The notes below the pieces were generated by a model, which was not told the origin of the DNA, searched no databases, and was given only the letters and a program-made list of their open reading frames with translations. This document shows positions 8,807-17,559 of a stretch of 64,000 nucleotides of DNA, one piece after another. This stretch comes from Pseudomonas fluorescens (lineage in GTDB: Bacteria; Pseudomonadota; Gammaproteobacteria; Pseudomonadales; Pseudomonadaceae): contig NZ_CABVIY010000002.1 in assembly GCF_902498195.1 (NCBI RefSeq), positions 310,001 through 374,000 of the forward strand, written 5' to 3'. The position numbers and the translations under genes are program-made. Positions within the stretch are counted from its first letter, which is position 1; every line of letters begins with the position of its first letter.

Positions 8807-8884
8807 GGCCCCTTCGCGAGCAAGCCCGCTCCCACATGTGCAATGCATTCCACATGTGGGAGCGGGCTTGCTCGCGAAGGGGCC
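8807..8884. repeat. REPIN, family A, perfect 34-base arms
   Basis: Arms 8807-8840 and 8851-8884 are exact inverse complements around a 10-base loop. The core is GAGCAAGCCCGCTCCCACA. It lies directly behind the anti-sigma gene and before the receptor gene, so it may adjust relative expression in this operon. Confidence 0.9.
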
Positions 8885-9017
8885 AGATCGAACACCGCAT
8901 CCCTTTGAGGAAAAAATATTTCCAACTTTCTGCTGAGGTAAAACCGAACGCCATCCGTGTAGTGACTGAAACTGCGAGTCATTCGCATCCGTTGCGGTTC
9001 TACACAGGTCATGAGTC

Positions 9018-11444
9018 ATGAAGTCCAGGGCAAAATCGGGTTCGGTCAAACAGTGGTTGGGTGTTTGCGCGTTGAGTTTTTCGGCATTGGCGCTGCTGCC
9101 GCTCAGTGCGGCGATGGCAGCAGAAACCAGTGCCCGGGACAGCACGCCATTCAGTTTTTCGATGGTCGCCAAACCCTTGCCCCAGGCCTTGAGCGAATTC
9201 AGCCGGGTGACCGGTATCAGCGTTGTCTACACCGATGAAGCGCCCTACGGTCTCAACGCCCCGGCCGTCAGCGGACGGATGAGCGCCGAACAGGCACTGC
9301 AACGACTGCTTGCCGGTTCCGGCTTCAGCTTCCGCCGAACCGACAGCCACACCATGGCGCTGGAGCCGCTGCCCACCGAAGGCGCCCTGAACCTGGGCGC
9401 AACCAACATCACCTCGGTGATGGACGAGTCGACCAGCTATCAGCCACCGCCAGTCAGCTCGGTCATGCGCACCTCGGCGCCGCTTCAGGAAATCCCGCAG
9501 ACCGTCAACGTGGTCGCCGCCCAGGTCATTCGCGATCAGGCGCCGCGTAATCTGGACGATGCCCTGGCCAACGTCAGCGGCATCACCCAGGGCAACACCC
9601 TGGGCAGCACCCAGGATTCGGTGATGACCCGCGGCTTCGGCGACAACCGCAACGGCTCGATCATGCGCGATGGCATGCCGATCGTGCAGGGCCGTGGCAT
9701 GAACGCCACGGTGGACCGGGTCGAAGTGCTCAAGGGACCGGCCTCGCTGCTCTACGGGATCCAGGACCCGGGCGGCGTGGTGAACATGGTCAGCAAACAG
9801 CCCGAGCTTGAGCAGTACAACGCCCTGACCCTGCGTGGCTCGACCTACGGCGAAGGCAAGAACGGCAGCGGTGGCACCTTCGACAGCACCGGCGCCCTGG
9901 GCACGTCCGGGCTGGCCTATCGCATGGTGCTGGATCACGAAGACGAGGATTACTGGCGCAATTACGGCGTGCATCGCGAGACACTGGTCGCACCGTCGCT
10001 GGCGTGGTTCGGCGAGCGCACCACGCTGTTGTTCGCCTACGAACATCGCGAATTCCTCACGCCGTTCGACCGTGGCACGGTGATCGACCCGCGTGACAAT
10101 CATCCACTGGACATCTCTCGTGATCGTCGGCTCGACGAACCGTTCAACAACATGGAAGGGCGCTCGGACCTATATCACTTCGAGGCCGACCACGAGCTCA
10201 ACGACAACTGGAACGCCCACTTCGGCTACAGCTGGAACCGCGAAACCTACGACGCCAGCCAGGTGCGCGTGACCGCCATCGACACGAATAAAGGCACGCT
10301 GACCCGCAGCATGGACGGCACGCAAAATGCGATCAGCACCGATAGATTCACCACCGTGAGTCTCGAAGGCATGGTCGATGTCGCCGGCATGCGGCATGAC
10401 CTGGTGTTCGGCATCGATGATGAGTACCGCAAGATCTACCGTGAGGACCTGATTCGCCAGAAGAGCCTGACCACCTTCAGCTATCTCAATCCGGTGTATG
10501 GCCGTGAAGTCCAAGGCACCACCGTCAGCCCGGCGGACAGTGCCCAGACCGATTTGCTGCGCAGCGATTCGGTGTTCATGCAGGACTCCATCCACCTGAC
10601 TGACCAGTGGATTGTGGTGGCGGGCGCACGCTTCCAGGAATACGACCAATACGCCGGCAAAGGCGTGCCGTTCCACGCCAACACCGACAGCAACGGGCAG
10701 AAGTGGGTGCCGCGCGCTGGCCTGGTGTATCGCTACACCGACGCCTTGTCGTTCTACGGCAGCTACACCGAGTCGTTCAAACCCAACTCGACCATCGCGC
10801 CATTGAGTGGTAGCACCGTGGTGCTCGACGGCAGTGTCGCGCCTGAGGAAGCCAAGTCCTGGGAAGTCGGCGCCAAGCTTGATTTGCCGGGGCGTGTGAC
10901 GGGTAACGTCGCACTGTTCGACATCAAGAAACGCAACGTGCTGATCGCCAACGCCGAAGGCCCGGTGACGATCTACAGCGCTGCCGGTGAAGTGCGCTCC
11001 CGTGGTCTGGAAGTGGACCTGAGCGGCCAGCTCAGCGACCGCTGGAGCCTGATCGGCAGCTACGCCTACACCGACGCCGAAGTGACGGAGGACCCGGACT
11101 ACAAAGGCAAGAAACTGCAAAACGTGGCGAAGAACAGCGGCTCGCTGTCGGCGGTGTATGACTTCGGCAGCCTCATCGGCGGCGATCAGCTGCGGGTCGG
11201 CGCGGGTGCGCGTTATGTCGGGGAGCGCGCGGGCAACGCCGTCAACGATTTCGAGCTGCCGAGCTACACCGTCGCCGATGCGTTCGCCACCTACGACACC
11301 CGACTGGACGGGCAGAAGGTCAAGTTTCAGCTCAACGTGAAGAACCTGTTTGACCGCACCTATTACACCTCGGCGGCGAGTCGGTTCTTTGTGTCGATGG
11401 GGGATTCGCGGCAGGTGATGTTGTCGAGCACTCTGGAGTTCTGA
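9018..11444 (+). CDS. TonB-dependent siderophore receptor with STN domain (FoxA/FiuA-like)
   Basis: The 808-residue protein has a signal peptide ending near AAMAAET (about 35). An STN domain follows (about 45-115, FSFSMVAKPLPQALSEFSRVTGISVVY). The plug begins with SAPLQEIPQTVNVVAAQVI and contains VEVLKGPASLLYGIQDPGG. The barrel ends in aromatic Phe (STLEF). The plug and barrel resemble hydroxamate-siderophore receptors such as FoxA, FiuA and FhuE. With the adjacent sigma/FecR pair it forms a second cell-surface signalling system. The ligand cannot be decided from sequence; ferrioxamine or ferrichrome is the best guess. Confidence 0.88.
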   Translation: MKSRAKSGSVKQWLGVCALSFSALALLPLSAAMAAETSARDSTPFSFSMVAKPLPQALSEFSRVTGISVVYTDEAPYGLNAPAVSGRMSAEQALQRLLAGSGFSFRRTDSHTMALEPLPTEGALNLGATNITSVMDESTSYQPPPVSSVMRTSAPLQEIPQTVNVVAAQVIRDQAPRNLDDALANVSGITQGNTLGSTQDSVMTRGFGDNRNGSIMRDGMPIVQGRGMNATVDRVEVLKGPASLLYGIQDPGGVVNMVSKQPELEQYNALTLRGSTYGEGKNGSGGTFDSTGALGTSGLAYRMVLDHEDEDYWRNYGVHRETLVAPSLAWFGERTTLLFAYEHREFLTPFDRGTVIDPRDNHPLDISRDRRLDEPFNNMEGRSDLYHFEADHELNDNWNAHFGYSWNRETYDASQVRVTAIDTNKGTLTRSMDGTQNAISTDRFTTVSLEGMVDVAGMRHDLVFGIDDEYRKIYREDLIRQKSLTTFSYLNPVYGREVQGTTVSPADSAQTDLLRSDSVFMQDSIHLTDQWIVVAGARFQEYDQYAGKGVPFHANTDSNGQKWVPRAGLVYRYTDALSFYGSYTESFKPNSTIAPLSGSTVVLDGSVAPEEAKSWEVGAKLDLPGRVTGNVALFDIKKRNVLIANAEGPVTIYSAAGEVRSRGLEVDLSGQLSDRWSLIGSYAYTDAEVTEDPDYKGKKLQNVAKNSGSLSAVYDFGSLIGGDQLRVGAGARYVGERAGNAVNDFELPSYTVADAFATYDTRLDGQKVKFQLNVKNLFDRTYYTSAASRFFVSMGDSRQVMLSSTLEF

Positions 11445-11464
11445 TCACAGGCCGCGTTATCGTT

Positions 11465-11532
11465 CTTCGCGAGCAAGCCCGCTCCCACATATGCCAACTC
11501 GGTCGAATGTGGGAGCGGGCTTGCTCGCGAAG
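11465..11532. repeat. REPIN, family A, between convergent genes
   Basis: Arms 11465-11490 and 11507-11532 pair perfectly and carry the GCGAGCAAGCCCGCTCCCACA core. It lies between the convergent receptor and AraC genes. Confidence 0.9.
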
Positions 11533-11562
11533 ACGGCCCTGCAGGCGCCGAAAAAATCGGAC

Positions 11563-12438
11563 CTAACGCAAAAACGCCTGCCGATACTCCCCCGGCGTCC
11601 CGCCCAAAGTCTGCCGAAACCGGTTGGTAAAGTGACTGGCACTGGCAAACCCGCAAGCCAGCGCAATCTCCCCCAGCGGCCGGGATGTCGAGCGCAACTG
11701 CGTCTGGGCCCGGCTCAGCCGTCGCGCCAATACATACTGATGCGGCGGCAAGCCGAAGCTCGCGCGGAACATGCGCGCAAAGTGGTATTCCGACAGCGCG
11801 CACAACGCCGCCAGTTGTCCCAGGCTGATGGCTTCTGCCAAGTGGCCGTCGATGTATTCCACCAACAGCCTTCGTTGATGCGCCGCCAGGCCACCCTTGA
11901 GGCGTAAGCCAGGACGATTGCTGACCTGGCTCAACAGGGCGTGACTGAGTATCTCGTGGGCCAGGCTGCTGGTGAGCAGGCGCTCACCCGGTTCGTCCCA
12001 GTTGAGGGCAATCAACTGGCGAAAGCGCACAGCCTGCTGTGGGTCATCGAGAAAGGTTTGCTCGCGCAGCTGCAATTCCCGAGGTTCACGATCGAGCAGC
12101 GTCACGCAGCCCAGGGCAAATTGCTCGGGGCTGAAATACAGGTGGGCCAGGCGGATGTCGCCATTGATCACCCAGCCTGACTGATGATCGGCCGGCAGGA
12201 TGCACAGCTTGTCCGGGCCGCCCTTGGTGCCGGGCTGGTCGCGGCGAAAAGTGCCGGTGCCGCCGGCGATGTAGCACGACAGCGTGTGGTGGCTCGGCGC
12301 TTCGTAATCCTGGGCATCGTGATGGTTGCTCCACAAGGCTGCAGACAGGCCGTCACCGAGCTCGGCGCTGTGCTCCAGGCGAGCATTGGGCGAGCGGTTG
12401 AGGGCTTGAAAGACTTGCAGGGTTTCCAGTGCGGGCAT
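11563..12438 (-). CDS. AraC/XylS-family transcription regulator
   Basis: The 291-residue protein has an N-terminal cupin-like sensing half (residues 1-175) and a C-terminal double helix-turn-helix. The first is seen at ISLGQLAALCALSEYHFARMFRASFGLPPHQYV; the second holds RPLGEIALACGFASASHFTNRFRQTLGGTPGEYR. A GGAGAG ribosome site precedes the ATG. It diverges from the EamA transporter gene, which is a natural target. The inducer is not evident. Confidence 0.88.
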   Translation of the reverse strand: MPALETLQVFQALNRSPNARLEHSAELGDGLSAALWSNHHDAQDYEAPSHHTLSCYIAGGTGTFRRDQPGTKGGPDKLCILPADHQSGWVINGDIRLAHLYFSPEQFALGCVTLLDREPRELQLREQTFLDDPQQAVRFRQLIALNWDEPGERLLTSSLAHEILSHALLSQVSNRPGLRLKGGLAAHQRRLLVEYIDGHLAEAISLGQLAALCALSEYHFARMFRASFGLPPHQYVLARRLSRAQTQLRSTSRPLGEIALACGFASASHFTNRFRQTLGGTPGEYRQAFLR

Positions 12439-12576
12439 GATCGCTTCTCTCCAACGCCTTGCATCCTACTCCGTAGACGTCCGCCTGCCAGCCCGTGGTG
12501 CGACAAAAGCGCAAGTTTATGCAAGTGCGCCAAGGCCGGGCGCAGGACACTGGGGACCAATCGAGGAGCCTTTGTC

Positions 12577-13479
12577 ATGAACCTTTCTTTGTATTTGCTG
12601 ACCGTGCTGATCTGGGGCACCACCTGGATTGCCCTCAAATGGCAATTGGGCGTGGTGGCGATTCCCGTGTCGATCGTCTATCGCTTCGGTCTCGCCGCGC
12701 TGGTGTTGTTCGTGATGCTGTTGCTCAGTCGAAAGCTGCAAGTGATGAACCGGCGTGGGCATCTGATCTGCCTGGCACAGGGGTTGTGCCTGTTTTGCGT
12801 CAATTTCATGTGCTTCCTGACCGCCAGCCAGTGGATTCCCAGCGGCCTGGTGGCCGTGGTGTTTTCCACGGCTACGTTGTGGAATGCCCTCAATGCTCGC
12901 GTGTTCTTCGGCCAGAAAATCGCCCGCAACGTGTTGATGGGCGGAGCACTGGGCTTGCTTGGCCTGGGCCTGCTGTTCTGGCCGGAACTGGCCGGGCACA
13001 CTGCCAGCCCGCAAACCCTGCTCGGCCTGGGCCTGGCCCTGTGCGGCACCCTGTGTTTCTCGGCGGGCAACATGCTCTCGAGCCTGCAACAGAAAGCCGG
13101 GCTCAGGCCGTTGACGACCAATGCGTGGGGTATGGCTTATGGCGCGGCGATGCTGTCGGCATGGTGCCTGGTCAAAGGCATCCCGTTCGACATGGAGTGG
13201 AATGCCCGCTACATCGGTTCACTGCTGTACCTGGTCATTCCAGGGTCGGTGATCGGTTTCACCGCCTACCTGACCCTGGTCGGTCGCATGGGGCCGGAAC
13301 GTGCCGCTTATTGCACCGTGCTGTTCCCGGTGGTGGCGCTGAATGTCTCGGCGTTTGCCGAGGGCTACCAGTGGACGGCTCCGGCGCTGGTGGGGTTGGT
13401 GATGGTCATGTTGGGTAATGTGCTGGTGTTTCGCAAACCCAGGCGCGTTGTAACTTCGGTGGCGAGCAAGTTGGCTTGA
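12577..13479 (+). CDS. EamA/DMT-family transporter
   Basis: The 300-residue protein has ten predicted membrane helices in two EamA repeats; the first starts at LYLLTVLIWGTTWIALKW and the second at about 150. The family exports metabolites or amino acids. The ATG at 12577 is supported by GAGGAG 8 bases upstream; the frame is open further upstream through the AraC promoter region but that is not family-like. It is divergent from the AraC regulator, which may control it. The substrate is unknown. Confidence 0.87.
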   Translation: MNLSLYLLTVLIWGTTWIALKWQLGVVAIPVSIVYRFGLAALVLFVMLLLSRKLQVMNRRGHLICLAQGLCLFCVNFMCFLTASQWIPSGLVAVVFSTATLWNALNARVFFGQKIARNVLMGGALGLLGLGLLFWPELAGHTASPQTLLGLGLALCGTLCFSAGNMLSSLQQKAGLRPLTTNAWGMAYGAAMLSAWCLVKGIPFDMEWNARYIGSLLYLVIPGSVIGFTAYLTLVGRMGPERAAYCTVLFPVVALNVSAFAEGYQWTAPALVGLVMVMLGNVLVFRKPRRVVTSVASKLA

Positions 13480-13491
13480 GAAGCAGATGAA

Positions 13492-14001
13492 TTAATTGTC
13501 CTTCGCTATCAGTAGATAGATCAGGCCGAGGAACATGTATTCAATGTTGCTTCTTGCCCATTCAAAGGCGTTGCGATGGGCGGAGTAATCCAGATCGAAC
13601 CACTCGTTAAGCAGAGTGACATAGAAAATCTGGTAGACGAAAAGTGCGGTGGTGAAACCAATGATTGCAAACTTTTTGGCTTCATGGAACTCATTGCGCG
13701 GTGCGGAGAGTTTTCGGCACAGCTGGTAGATGCCCACCAGAAAGCTGAAGGTGTAAATGATCTCTAGTGTAATGACTGCCCAGTAAAAACGGTGATGGTA
13801 CATCGTGGAAGTGATGGCTCGATAACGTCGAGAGTCATTTCCTTGCGTATCGCTCATGCTGATGATTCGCCCGATATAGTCGGTGTATGCGGCGTAATCG
13901 GTAAAGTTGTTGGTGAGTGTCATTAGTCCGAACAGAGCCGCCATCAATACAATCAGGATTTTGCTCCGCCGAATGATGCAGGCGGTGGTGAAGTTGTTCA
14001 T
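13492..14001 (-). CDS. DUF2165-family small integral membrane protein
   Basis: The 169-residue protein (start ATG at 13999-14001) has four predicted membrane helices: about 12-32, 75-98, 110-130 and 143-165. DUF2165 features are visible as NNFTDYAAYTDYIGRIISMSDT in the first loop and FYVTLLNEWFDLDYSAHRNAFEWA near the end. An upstream in-frame Met exists, but those residues are not family-like. Its base composition is AT-richer than its neighbours. The function of the family is unknown. Confidence 0.75.
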   Translation of the reverse strand: MNNFTTACIIRRSKILIVLMAALFGLMTLTNNFTDYAAYTDYIGRIISMSDTQGNDSRRYRAITSTMYHHRFYWAVITLEIIYTFSFLVGIYQLCRKLSAPRNEFHEAKKFAIIGFTTALFVYQIFYVTLLNEWFDLDYSAHRNAFEWARSNIEYMFLGLIYLLIAKDN

Positions 14002-14172
14002 GCAAATACTCTCCGAATGCACGATCAGTGCTTTTGTTTGTCGGAGTTTATAGCCGTTTTTTGTAAAGTGACCGAGGACTGAGTTGCGAGTTATGTCGTG
14101 TTTGAGTGTTAAACAAGTTGTTATGGGTGATTGATTCTGGCTGTGGGCGCTAACACCTGAAACGCTATACAA

Positions 14173-14198
14173 GCGGCACGCCGATCAAGGCGTGCCGC
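14173..14198 (-). terminator. Hairpin downstream of ghrB
   Basis: A perfect 10-base stem GCGGCACGCC/GGCGTGCCGC with a 6-base loop lies 7 bases past the ghrB stop. The minus strand continues TTGT, so the U tract is weak. Confidence 0.55.
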
Positions 14199-14205
14199 GC
14201 TTCAA

Positions 14206-15180
14206 TCAACCTTTCCAGACTTGCGGATTCACCAGATCCTGCGGCCGCTCGCCCAGCAGGGCGCTGCGCAAGTTGCTCAGGGCGCGGTTGGCCATCGCTT
14301 CTCGGGTTTCATGGGTGGCCGAGCCGATGTGTGGCAAGGTCACGGCGTTTTTCAGTTGGAACAGTGGCGACTCGGCCAGCGGTTCTTTTTCGTATACATC
14401 TAGCCCGGCGCCGCGAATCCGGTTGTTTTGCAGCGCTTCGATCAGTGCCGGCTCATCCACCACCGGGCCACGCGAAATGTTTACCAGGATGGCGCTCGGC
14501 TTCATCAACGCCAGTTCGCGATGGCTGATCAGGTGTTTGGTTTTCTCACTCAGCGGCACTACCAGGCACACGAAATCGGCCTCGGCGAGCAGTTGATCCA
14601 GGCTGCGCAACTGCGCGCCGAGTTCCTGTTCCAGCGCCGTTTTGCGGCTGTTGCCGCTGTAGAGGATCGGCATGTTGAAACCCAGGCGGCCACGGCGGGC
14701 GATGGCCGCACCGATGTTGCCCATGCCGACGATACCCAGGGTTTTGCCATGGACATCGCAACCGAACAGGGGGGCACCGACAGTGGCCTGCCACTGGCCG
14801 GCCTTGGTCCAGGCGTCGAGTTCAGCCACGCGTCGGGCACTGCTCATCAACAAGGCAAACGCCAGGTCGGCCGTGCTTTCGGTGAGTACGTCCGGTGTAT
14901 TGGTCAGCATGATCCCGCGTTCGTTGAAATAGGCGAGGTCGTAGTTGTCGTAGCCCACCGAAACGCTGGACACCACTTCCAGCCTGGCGGCGTTCTCCAG
15001 TTGCGCGCGACCGAGTTTGCGGCCGACGCCGATCAAGCCGTGGGCGTTGGGCAGGGCTTCGTTGAACTGGGCGTTGATGTCACCGTTTTTCGGATTCGGC
15101 ACGATGACGTCGAAGTCTTGTTGCAGGCGTTCGACCATTTCAGGCGTGACACGGCTGAAGGCGAGGACGGTTTTTTTCAT
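14206..15180 (-). CDS. ghrB: D-2-hydroxyacid dehydrogenase, glyoxylate/hydroxypyruvate reductase B type
   Basis: The 324-residue enzyme has the NAD(P) fold GKTLGIVGMGNIGAAIARRG (about 144-163). Catalytic residues are visible as Arg in NISRGPVVDE (about 236), Glu in GAGLDVYEKEPL (about 265) and His in LPHIGSATHETRE (about 284). The family reduces glyoxylate, hydroxypyruvate or 2-keto-gluconate to D-2-hydroxyacids in the cytoplasm. The length and the Gly-rich motif with small residues after GMGNIG fit the GhrB/TkrA group. It is monocistronic; the upstream gap holds an imperfect palindromic repeat. Confidence 0.88.
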   Translation of the reverse strand: MKKTVLAFSRVTPEMVERLQQDFDVIVPNPKNGDINAQFNEALPNAHGLIGVGRKLGRAQLENAARLEVVSSVSVGYDNYDLAYFNERGIMLTNTPDVLTESTADLAFALLMSSARRVAELDAWTKAGQWQATVGAPLFGCDVHGKTLGIVGMGNIGAAIARRGRLGFNMPILYSGNSRKTALEQELGAQLRSLDQLLAEADFVCLVVPLSEKTKHLISHRELALMKPSAILVNISRGPVVDEPALIEALQNNRIRGAGLDVYEKEPLAESPLFQLKNAVTLPHIGSATHETREAMANRALSNLRSALLGERPQDLVNPQVWKG

Positions 15181-15214
15181 GGAGGCGGGCTCGTCGGACG
15201 GAGGAGAATGCTTA

Positions 15215-15295
15215 GCAAGCTACTAGCTTCAACCGGCAAGCTGCAAGTTTAAAAGCATTGAACTTGCCGCCTGAAGCTTGAAGCTTGTAGCTGCC
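15215..15295. repeat. Imperfect palindromic repeat rich in AAGCTT/CAAGCT
   Basis: Arms around 15215-15250 and 15261-15295 pair imperfectly. They are built from repeated AAGCTT, TAGCTT and CAAGCTGCAAGT units. It differs from the REP families elsewhere in the window. It lies between the divergent ghrB and the small gene at 15368 and could affect their promoters. Confidence 0.55.
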
Positions 15296-15367
15296 CCTCA
15301 GCTATACTGTGCGCCTTTCGCGGCTCGCTGACCGGGCCCGACACTTCAAGCATCACCCGGAGCATTC

Positions 15368-15625
15368 ATGACTTCCCCGAAACAACCGCCGGTTGCCGAC
15401 GCCTTGAGCGACGAGCTGGCCGAGCTGCCAGACAGCGTCGACTCCAGCGCCGATGGCGAAACCAAAGCCGCGATCCCGGCCTTCAAGTTCCCGTTCAAGC
15501 CGGGTGAACTGGCGGGCGCCAAAGGCTCCAACCAGCCGTGGTACAAGAACGGCGCCAAGAATGGCCACACCAAGACGCCGGGCATGGCGCCACCGGGGAC
15601 TCGACGGTCGATGGGCAAGCGTTAA
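15368..15625 (+). CDS. Small conserved-looking hypothetical protein
   Basis: The 85-residue product is hydrophilic, with an acidic first half and a basic Gly/Pro/Lys-rich end (WYKNGAKNGHTKTPGMAPPGTRR). A CGGAG ribosome site stands 6 bases before the ATG and codon use resembles the neighbours, so it looks like a real gene. No domain or membrane segment is recognised. The basic tail might bind nucleic acid, but that is only a guess. Confidence 0.7.
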   Translation: MTSPKQPPVADALSDELAELPDSVDSSADGETKAAIPAFKFPFKPGELAGAKGSNQPWYKNGAKNGHTKTPGMAPPGTRRSMGKR

Positions 15626-15658
15626 CCCCCGGCTTTTGCAGTGCCTGTGCCGGCCTCA

Positions 15659-15723
15659 TCGCGAGCAGGCTCGCTCCCACATCTGTGAAAACAAATCTTC
15701 TGTGGGAGCGAGCTTGCTTGCGA
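15659..15723. repeat. REPIN, family A variant
   Basis: Arms 15659-15682 (TCGCGAGCAGGCTCGCTCCC) and 15701-15723 pair with one or two mismatches; GAGCAGGCTCGCTCCCACA is a variant of the family A core. Confidence 0.85.
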
Positions 15724-15754
15724 CAGGGCCATCACAGGCAACGCGTCTTTGCGG

Positions 15755-16504
15755 TCACGCCGCCCGCAACGAAATAAACGCATAATTGCCCGGCGCATCC
15801 GTCGCCACTTGAGCGCCCGCTGCCATCACCTGGCCGGCAATCTCCTCGCCCGACACATGGAACTCCCACTCGCTGCTCCATTGCGGCAATGTCTGCCCCG
15901 TCAATTCATCGATGATCGTGGCGAATTCGTTCATGTCCGGCAGGTAAGCGGTGAATCCGTCGCCCTTCAGCGCTGTCGTCCGAATTCCCAACAGTGCGCA
16001 AATCGCATCCTTCATCAGAATGTCATCGCGATCGGCCTGCCGGGAACGCTGGATCAGTCGCGACAGTTCCTTGTCGACCAGTTCGCCTCCCACGATCAAC
16101 TCCGGACCTTTTTCCCAAGACTCTGGCGGGCATTCCTTGACGGCGGGGTTCAGGGGGATGTGAGGGTTGATTTCCATCGGGTAGATGCGGCACACCAGCG
16201 GCCGGCGTTCGTAAATGCGGCACAGGTTGTCTTCGTCAAGATTGCGGCAGGCACCCGCGTTGTAGGCGGCAAAGGTGATGGCGACGTAGGCTTGTGCGTC
16301 AGCGCTGCGAACCACCGCCGAACGGCGTTCCGCGTGTTCACGCTGCTGCGCCGGCAGGCCCAGGCCATTGTTGAGGAAAGCTTCCACCAGCACGATCACC
16401 TGGCCGCCGTCGGCGGCCCACATCCGGGCTTCGGGCAAGGTCAGGGCGACATGATGGTCGTTGCAGCATTTGCCACAGCCTACGCAGGAAAACGTCGTAT
16501 TCAT
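15755..16504 (-). CDS. YkgJ-family cysteine-cluster protein
   Basis: The 249-residue protein carries the CxxCxxCC motif at its start (FSCVGCGKCC, residues 5-14). Further Cys occur in NAGACRNLDEDNLCRIYERRPLVCRIYPMEI, which together suggest metal or Fe-S binding, as in YkgJ/UPF0153 proteins. The function of the family is not established. The start at MNTTF was chosen because it places the cluster at the usual N-terminal position; in-frame Met codons at 16531 and 16570 are alternatives, and none has a clear ribosome site. Confidence 0.78.
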   Translation of the reverse strand: MNTTFSCVGCGKCCNDHHVALTLPEARMWAADGGQVIVLVEAFLNNGLGLPAQQREHAERRSAVVRSADAQAYVAITFAAYNAGACRNLDEDNLCRIYERRPLVCRIYPMEINPHIPLNPAVKECPPESWEKGPELIVGGELVDKELSRLIQRSRQADRDDILMKDAICALLGIRTTALKGDGFTAYLPDMNEFATIIDELTGQTLPQWSSEWEFHVSGEEIAGQVMAAGAQVATDAPGNYAFISLRAA

Positions 16505-16587
16505 TGAGCGGTCAGTCGTATCCGAGGGCATGAAACGGCGACAGAATGCCGCCGCCAGGGCCGCTGTCAAAGCAAGTTATGCGCCAC

Positions 16588-16914
16588 TCATCGTGCCTTG
16601 GCGGTCGCACGGATGGAGTCCCATTCGGTGACGTACGCGGTTTTGCTTTGTTTGTTGTAGAGGCACAACTCGGTGCCTTGCGCGCCCTTCATGTGTTTTT
16701 GCGGGTACTGGCCTTGCAGCAGGAGGGCGGTGTAGCCGACACGGTCATCGAACTGTGCGGCGTTGCCGACAGGTTTGGCATCCTTCAGGCCGCTGGCCTT
16801 GGTGCAGCTGGCGAGCACGGTTTTGTCGTAGGCCGCCCAGGCGTCGGGGCTGGAGGCGTGGGCCTGGGAGGCGAGGGTGGTGAGGCAGAGGAGGGTCAGG
16901 GTGATGACTTTCAT
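16588..16914 (-). CDS. Small secreted hypothetical protein
   Basis: The 108-residue protein starts with a clear signal peptide (MKVITLTLLCLTTLASQAHA, cleavage about 20/21). The mature part of about 88 residues has two cysteines (TVLASCTKAS, TELCLYNK) that could form one disulphide in the periplasm. No family is recognised. It lies between YkgJ and GNAT genes with its own spacing, so it may be monocistronic. Confidence 0.65.
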   Translation of the reverse strand: MKVITLTLLCLTTLASQAHASSPDAWAAYDKTVLASCTKASGLKDAKPVGNAAQFDDRVGYTALLLQGQYPQKHMKGAQGTELCLYNKQSKTAYVTEWDSIRATAKAR

Positions 16915-16986
16915 GGTTCAGGGATCCTTGGGTGATGACCAAGGCTGGAGTATGCCTGATGGTTTGATAAGGGTAGTGATGGCCTC

Positions 16987-17052
16987 TTCGCGAGCAAGCC
17001 CGCTCCCACAAGTGAAGGTGCGCTCCTCTGTGGGAGCGGGCTTGCTCGCGAA
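16987..17052. repeat. REPIN, family A
   Basis: Arms with TTCGCGAGCAAGCCCGCTCC at 16987 onwards pair with the inverse at the 17052 end, around a 16-base loop region. It lies 9 bases beyond the GNAT stop. Confidence 0.88.
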
Positions 17053-17061
17053 AGCGGTCTG

Positions 17062-17556
17062 TCAGGCAGGAACCCGTTCCCGGCGGACGGCATACATCCC
17101 CACGCTTTCATACAACCGCCGCGCCCGCAGGTTGTCCTCCAGCACCTTCAGATCCACAAATCCTTCCCGACGCTGTTGAAACACCTCGAACGCCTGTAAC
17201 AGCAAGGCGCGACCCAGTCCCTGGCGTCGAGCCCGCGGGTGCACCACCAGGTTCTTGATGTAGGCACTGGTCCAGCATTGGCAAACAGCGACCACGCCGT
17301 CGGCATCCAGGGCAATCAGGCACAAGTCGGGATCGTATTCCGGATCGGTCTCGAACTGCCGTTGCCACTGCACCAACACGGGCACGCGCCCGCCACCGTC
17401 GCGATGACCCAACGCCATCAAGTGATGCACGGCTTCGGCGAGTCCGGGGCGGTAACGGGTCAGTTGGATGCCGGTTGGCCAGCGGACGGCGGGCACTGCC
17501 TCAGCGAGATCGCGCCGCATCAGCCAGCACCATGTTTCTTCCGGGGCCCCGGCCAA
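17062..17556 (-). CDS. GNAT-family N-acetyltransferase
   Basis: The 164-residue protein has a GNAT fold. The acetyl-CoA motif A is KNLVVHPRARRQGLGRALLLQAFE (about 104-127), and the motif B end is LKVLEDNLRARRLYESVGMYAVRRE. The TTG at 17556 follows the cheV stop by three bases and has AAGG upstream, so translational coupling with cheV is likely; ATG at 17520 is an alternative. The substrate is unknown. Confidence 0.78.
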   Translation of the reverse strand: MAGAPEETWCWLMRRDLAEAVPAVRWPTGIQLTRYRPGLAEAVHHLMALGHRDGGGRVPVLVQWQRQFETDPEYDPDLCLIALDADGVVAVCQCWTSAYIKNLVVHPRARRQGLGRALLLQAFEVFQQRREGFVDLKVLEDNLRARRLYESVGMYAVRRERVPA

Positions 17557-17559
17557 GAC

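Noticed and set aside
8936..8960. TAAAA...CGT considered as a PvdS-type iron-starvation promoter before the second receptor
   Set aside because: The spacing between the two blocks is about 12 bases, not the 16 expected for that sigma factor.
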